A stretch of DNA of 64,000 bases from Oceaniglobus trochenteri. GTDB taxonomy: Bacteria > Pseudomonadota > Alphaproteobacteria > Rhodobacterales > Rhodobacteraceae. Within the stretch, counting starts at the first letter, position 1. Each line of letters opens with the position of its first letter. This document shows positions 61,254-64,000 of this stretch, piece by piece. Made by a program: the position numbers and the translations under genes. A model generated the notes under the pieces. That model searched no databases and was not told where the DNA came from. It saw nothing but the letters and a program-made list of their open reading frames with translations. Location: positions 17,899 to 81,898 of the forward strand of contig NZ_JACNMM010000017.1 of the NCBI RefSeq assembly GCF_020529025.1, written 5' to 3'.

Positions 61254-62298
61254 GCTTCAAGCCCGCCGTTTTGCGGTTTTGTCCCCGGATCTTGTCGTGC
61301 CGCGTCTTGAGGATATGGAGCGCGATTTTGTAAACGCATGGCTTCGCATGAAAGGAAACCTTTTGTCAGGGGGCGCGGACAAGCTTGGCTACGGACAGGA
61401 GAAGAAGGCAAAGGACCTTGCGGCAAACGCGCATTCCCGTCGGCTGCGTCAAGTCGGGCTGACTGCCTTGGCAAAGGAAGCTCGCATTCAGGTCACGGCC
61501 CTCGCCCATTCTGGTGCTTCCCTTTCGGGGCCATCGACCCGGGACGCGGTTTACCAATTTGCCGCCGATCTTCATGGTGAGAGCCCGTGGATGCGGGAGG
61601 TGTCCGCGTGGATCATGCATAAAATGCTGGCGCATGTTTGCACTGGCGGCTGCGGTCTTGCCTTGCCGCCCGTGATCCTTGCCGGGCCGCCGGGCAGCGG
61701 GAAATCACATTATGCGCGGCGCATGGCGGAACTGGCCGGGGCACCCTCGCGCCTGATCGACGTTGGCGGCGGCAGCGCCGGATTTCGGATCACCGGCACC
61801 GAGAAAGGTTGGGGTAGCGCACAGGCCGGCATTCCCGTCGAAACAATCCTGTCAACCCATGTCGCCAATCCGGTGATGGTGGTCGATGAGGTCGACAAGG
61901 CTGGAACGATGCAGAGCACGAAGGGCACCTCGACAAGCCTGACAACGGCATTGCTGCCGTTGCTTGACCCGGGCACAGCGCGGCGCTTCGAATGCCCGTT
62001 TCATCGGCTGCCCTTCGATATGTCCCGCGTGATCTGGATCATGACGGCCAACAACGCAGATCATATTCCCGCGCCGTTGCGTGATCGAGCGCAGATCTTT
62101 CACCTTGCGGGGTTGACTGCGGAGGACGCCATTGAACATTTCGACCGACTGTCGGCCGGTTGTGGCGATCAAGCCGAACGTGACGATTGCCGCGCCTTTG
62201 TCGCCCGGATGGCAGGGGCACCGCGTGGGATCAGTCTGCGCCAGATCCGCCAACTGGCAGGAGCGCTCCGATCGTCGACCGCTCCGAACATTCATTGA
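61246..62298 (+). CDS. Stand-alone Lon-type AAA+ ATPase
   Basis: The 350-residue protein has a helical N-terminal part with QEKKAKDLAANAHSRRLRQV (51-70), then an AAA+ module. Walker A is GPPGSGKS (147-154), Walker B PVMVVDEVDKAG (209-220, Asp214-Glu215), sensor-1 WIMTANN (264-270), and the PLRDRAQIF arginine region is near 277-285. The order and phrases (NPVMVVDEVDK, ALLPLLDPGTARRFEC) follow the ATPase domain of Lon proteases, but the Lon N-domain and Ser-Lys protease domain are absent. It may remodel a partner protein or DNA complex. Start at 61246 is the first in-frame ATG with good coding character; see the upstream 33-residue frame. Convergent with the TniQ-like gene. Confidence 0.8.
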   Translation: MDKLQARRFAVLSPDLVVPRLEDMERDFVNAWLRMKGNLLSGGADKLGYGQEKKAKDLAANAHSRRLRQVGLTALAKEARIQVTALAHSGASLSGPSTRDAVYQFAADLHGESPWMREVSAWIMHKMLAHVCTGGCGLALPPVILAGPPGSGKSHYARRMAELAGAPSRLIDVGGGSAGFRITGTEKGWGSAQAGIPVETILSTHVANPVMVVDEVDKAGTMQSTKGTSTSLTTALLPLLDPGTARRFECPFHRLPFDMSRVIWIMTANNADHIPAPLRDRAQIFHLAGLTAEDAIEHFDRLSAGCGDQAERDDCRAFVARMAGAPRGISLRQIRQLAGALRSSTAPNIH

Positions 62299-62303
62299 CA
62301 ATC

Positions 62304-62329
62304 TGCCGGTTCCATTCGTGGAGCCGGCA
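62304..62329. terminator. Hairpin with TTCG loop between convergent genes
   Basis: TGCCGGTTCCA-ttcg-TGGAGCCGGCA forms an 11-bp stem (one G-U pair) with a TTCG tetraloop, five bases after the ATPase stop and 42 bases from the TniQ-like stop. No T-run follows, so its strength as a terminator is uncertain. Confidence 0.6.
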
Positions 62330-62370
62330 CTTGCTTTGATACAATGGGCAGCGCAAGGTTGCCGCTCGAT

Positions 62371-63873
62371 TCAGCGCTTTTCCTCCTGCAACCGAGGTCG
62401 GAGTGCAAAACCGCTCGCTTCCAGGACCGTCCATTGAAACACAGGACCGTAGTCCAAGCCATCCGGGCTGAATGGAGCTACTTCCTGTTTCTTGAGCGCC
62501 GCCCTCAGTGACTGCCAACTTTGTCCTCGCAAGATCGCCAGTTCACGCAGCGTGATAAAGTTGTCCTTGAACGCAGCAATATCCTGCTGTTGCATGTAGG
62601 GTTGTTGAGCGCGGGTCTTGGGATTGGGGGCCAATGTTGCGGACGTGTGTCCCTTCCTGATCAATCTCCCGGCTTGCAGCGGTTTCAGGCCGACAGAGCG
62701 CGCGAAGGCCTCAATGGTCATCCCGGGGGCATTGGGCCGGTTCAGGGTGTTTTCAAGCTCTTCGAAGTAAACCAGGATACTGGCATAATCGTTCTCACTT
62801 TCCAGTTTGCCAATGCGGGTGAGACGCCCCTCGGCAATCAATTTGATCACTTGCCCTGGGCGGATTTTCAACCGTTGACTGGCTTTGGCTAAATCGACCC
62901 AGTTCTTACCCGGTGACAGAACCGTTTCAGCGCCGCGCAACAGATCGTTGATGAAAGAGCGCGCTTGTCCGAGGTCCCACAACGGTTTGTGTCCGGCGGC
63001 TGCCAGGTTGGGAGGGAAATATCCGTCTTTCCGAAGGAGCTCGAATTGCGATCGCGACAGACTCAGTTCATCTTGTAACTGTAGCGCACTGACCTGCCGG
63101 TTGATGCTGTTCAAGAAAGGGGCCGCGAGATCAGCGTCGAAGACATCCCAACGATCATCACCTTCATTGCCGATTATTCCCGCGTCAGCCAACAATTTGC
63201 GCAACAATCGCGCATCCACACCCACCTCGTGGGCAGCCGTGATGACCGAGTGCTTTCGCCTTTCCAACACGGGTTCGCCCATCAACTCATCCGTGGGGCC
63301 AAGCGGCCAGGTTTCCAGAATATGGTCACGCAGAAGCGCTCGGAACGGCGCGTAGTCGTCGCCCGTCAGGTCATATGAAAGGCGGTCGTAGAGCACGCCA
63401 TATTTCTTTTTGGGTCCTTCCCAAGTTTCTCCGATCTGGTCCTTGAGATCGTTCAATGCAACGATGATCCCGGTTTTGCCTTGACGGGCAACCTCATAGC
63501 CCATCTGGTAAAGCGCCCAACGTGATCCTTCACCCACCCATGACGAGGGGAATTCAAGGCGAACCAACGCTCGTCCCAAAAGGTCGCAAAAAACGCAAGC
63601 TGCGTAGAGCCGATGTTGATCGAGCCAGGCATCACCGGGACCATGCAATAGTCGGCGGTCCAAATACTCATCAAAGGCAGTGGATTCCCGGACTTCTCCG
63701 TCCAGTTCTCCGGACAGGATTGCTGGTTCAATTTCTTTGAGCCGTTCCGCCGTGTCCAAGCGGCGCGTCAGATTTGGCTCCTTCCATAGATCGACGAGCG
63801 AACGACCGTGCAGGTGGCAGTAAGTAGAATGCTTGGGCAACCAGTCTCCTTTAATCGCCATAGCCAGATGAGG
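62371..63873 (-). pseudogene. TniQ-like transposition protein, N-terminus removed by an IS66-type insertion
   Basis: A 500-residue open fragment remains. Its start, HLAMAIKGDWLPKHSTYCHLHGRSL, has the shape of the TniQ zinc-finger end, where a C-x2-H (Cys19, His22) closes the motif; the preceding cysteine pair is missing because IS66-type DNA begins exactly at codon 1. The rest contains at least five HTH-like segments: about 207-234 (ITAAHEVGVDARLLRKLLAD), 264-288, 325-352, 385-408 and 440-466 (LRELAILRGQSWQSLRAALK). TniQ/TnsD proteins direct Tn7- and Tn5053-type transposons to targets, and several DNA-reading modules would suit that. Family call is by motif only. GC content is below that of the core genes. 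Confidence 0.62.
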
Positions 63874-64000
63874 GTAACCATCCGGCGTGGACCGCGGTTT
63901 AGGCCGCTCGCCGAAGTTCGGACGCCTTCCAATTCCAGGGCAGCAGATCCGGCACCCGAGAAGCCGTCGTGCCGGGTAGCCTGGCAAGGACATCAGCGAG
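63874..64000. mobile_element. End of an IS66-family element (continues beyond the window)
   Basis: The boundary is set at 63874 where GTAACCATCCGGCGTGG begins; IS66-family inverted repeats start with GTAA, and the transposase stop lies 25 nt inside. IS66 elements duplicate 8 bp, so AGATGAGG (63866-63873) is the predicted target duplication to be found at the other end. Only 127 bp are in the window. Confidence 0.75.
63899..64000 (-). CDS. IS66-family transposase, C-terminal 33 residues
   Basis: From the right edge the minus strand reads LADVLARLPGTTASRVPDLL then PWNWKASELRRAA and TAA at 63901-63899. The final LLPWNW with a short basic tail is the usual C-terminus of IS66 TnpC transposases. 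The N-terminal part lies outside the window, so intactness cannot be judged. Confidence 0.78.
   Translation of the reverse strand, partial: LADVLARLPGTTASRVPDLLPWNWKASELRRAA

Noticed and set aside
63874..63993. Extension of the TniQ-like frame to ATG 63993
   Set aside because: Those 40 codons are IS66-type DNA in another phase of the transposase end, so the apparent start is an accident of the insertion.
1..64000. CRISPR arrays, rRNA or tRNA genes
   Set aside because: I saw no regularly spaced direct repeats, no rRNA-like stretches and no tRNA cloverleaf in the intergenic gaps I could read; a short tRNA could still be missed by eye.

Overview
The window is typical chromosomal DNA of a Rhodobacteraceae-type alphaproteobacterium (Roseobacter/Rhodobacter group). 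It is GC-rich and densely packed, with many ATGA and TGATG gene overlaps. It carries an alphaproteobacterial PhyR-NepR-EcfG stress cassette, a HisS-HisZ-HisG operon and a B12-dependent NrdJ. The last 3.4 kb (about 60.6-64.0 kb) differ: composition is lower in GC, a gene is broken, and an IS66-type element runs off the right edge.

Layout. 0-6.4 kb: gshA on the plus strand, then a minus-strand operon pyrB - two small membrane-protein genes - a dihydroorotase-like gene - [inverted palindromic repeat] - plsY - two small genes. The dihydroorotase homologue lacks its metal ligands and looks like a non-catalytic aspartate carbamoyltransferase partner. 6.5-18.9 kb: DUF2267 protein, uracil-DNA glycosylase, LysE exporter, MoaB, an RND efflux pair, a DsbD-N-like protein, YqgE, MscS. 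17.1-23.8 kb: tamA-tamB, outer-membrane assembly.

23.8-30.6 kb is a general stress response island. It holds a HisKA_2 sensor kinase, ecfG, the 50-residue nepR and divergent phyR, followed by small membrane and stress genes (DUF1328, DUF883, holin-like, degenerate receiver, Crp/Fnr, YihY, PLDc_N-like). Five sites match the EcfG consensus GGAAC-N16/17-(C/T)GTT. Two pairs are divergent, and the pair between nepR and phyR overlaps.

30.8-36.9 kb is a LacI-controlled sugar or cyclitol operon: TIM-barrel isomerase, binding protein, permease, single-domain ATPase, IolG-like dehydrogenase, a small membrane protein and the LacI repressor. A perfect 18-bp palindrome lies inside the promoter spacer. 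36.8-40.1 kb holds a GH25 lysozyme lipoprotein, a DadA/DauA-like oxidase, an aldo/keto reductase and an orphan barstar. 40.1-48.9 kb is a purine module on the minus strand: xdhA-xdhB followed by a BMP-type nucleoside ABC transporter. Both xanthine dehydrogenase subunit genes carry an in-frame copy of the same palindromic repeat family, in opposite orientations.

49-60.6 kb is housekeeping: sodC, dnaE, a lipoprotein, slyX, hisS-hisZ-hisG, a DUF1489 gene and nrdJ. 60.6-64 kb is accessory: a gene-poor AT-richer stretch, a stand-alone Lon-type AAA+ ATPase with a possible frameshifted N-terminus, and convergent to it a TniQ-like gene with several HTH-like modules whose start has been removed by an IS66-type insertion.

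The most interesting observations are the AAATATCC palindromic element inserted in frame into xdhA and xdhB, the TniQ-like/Lon-AAA accessory locus cut by IS66, and the mirrored EcfG promoters. All family assignments come from reading motifs, not from database searches.
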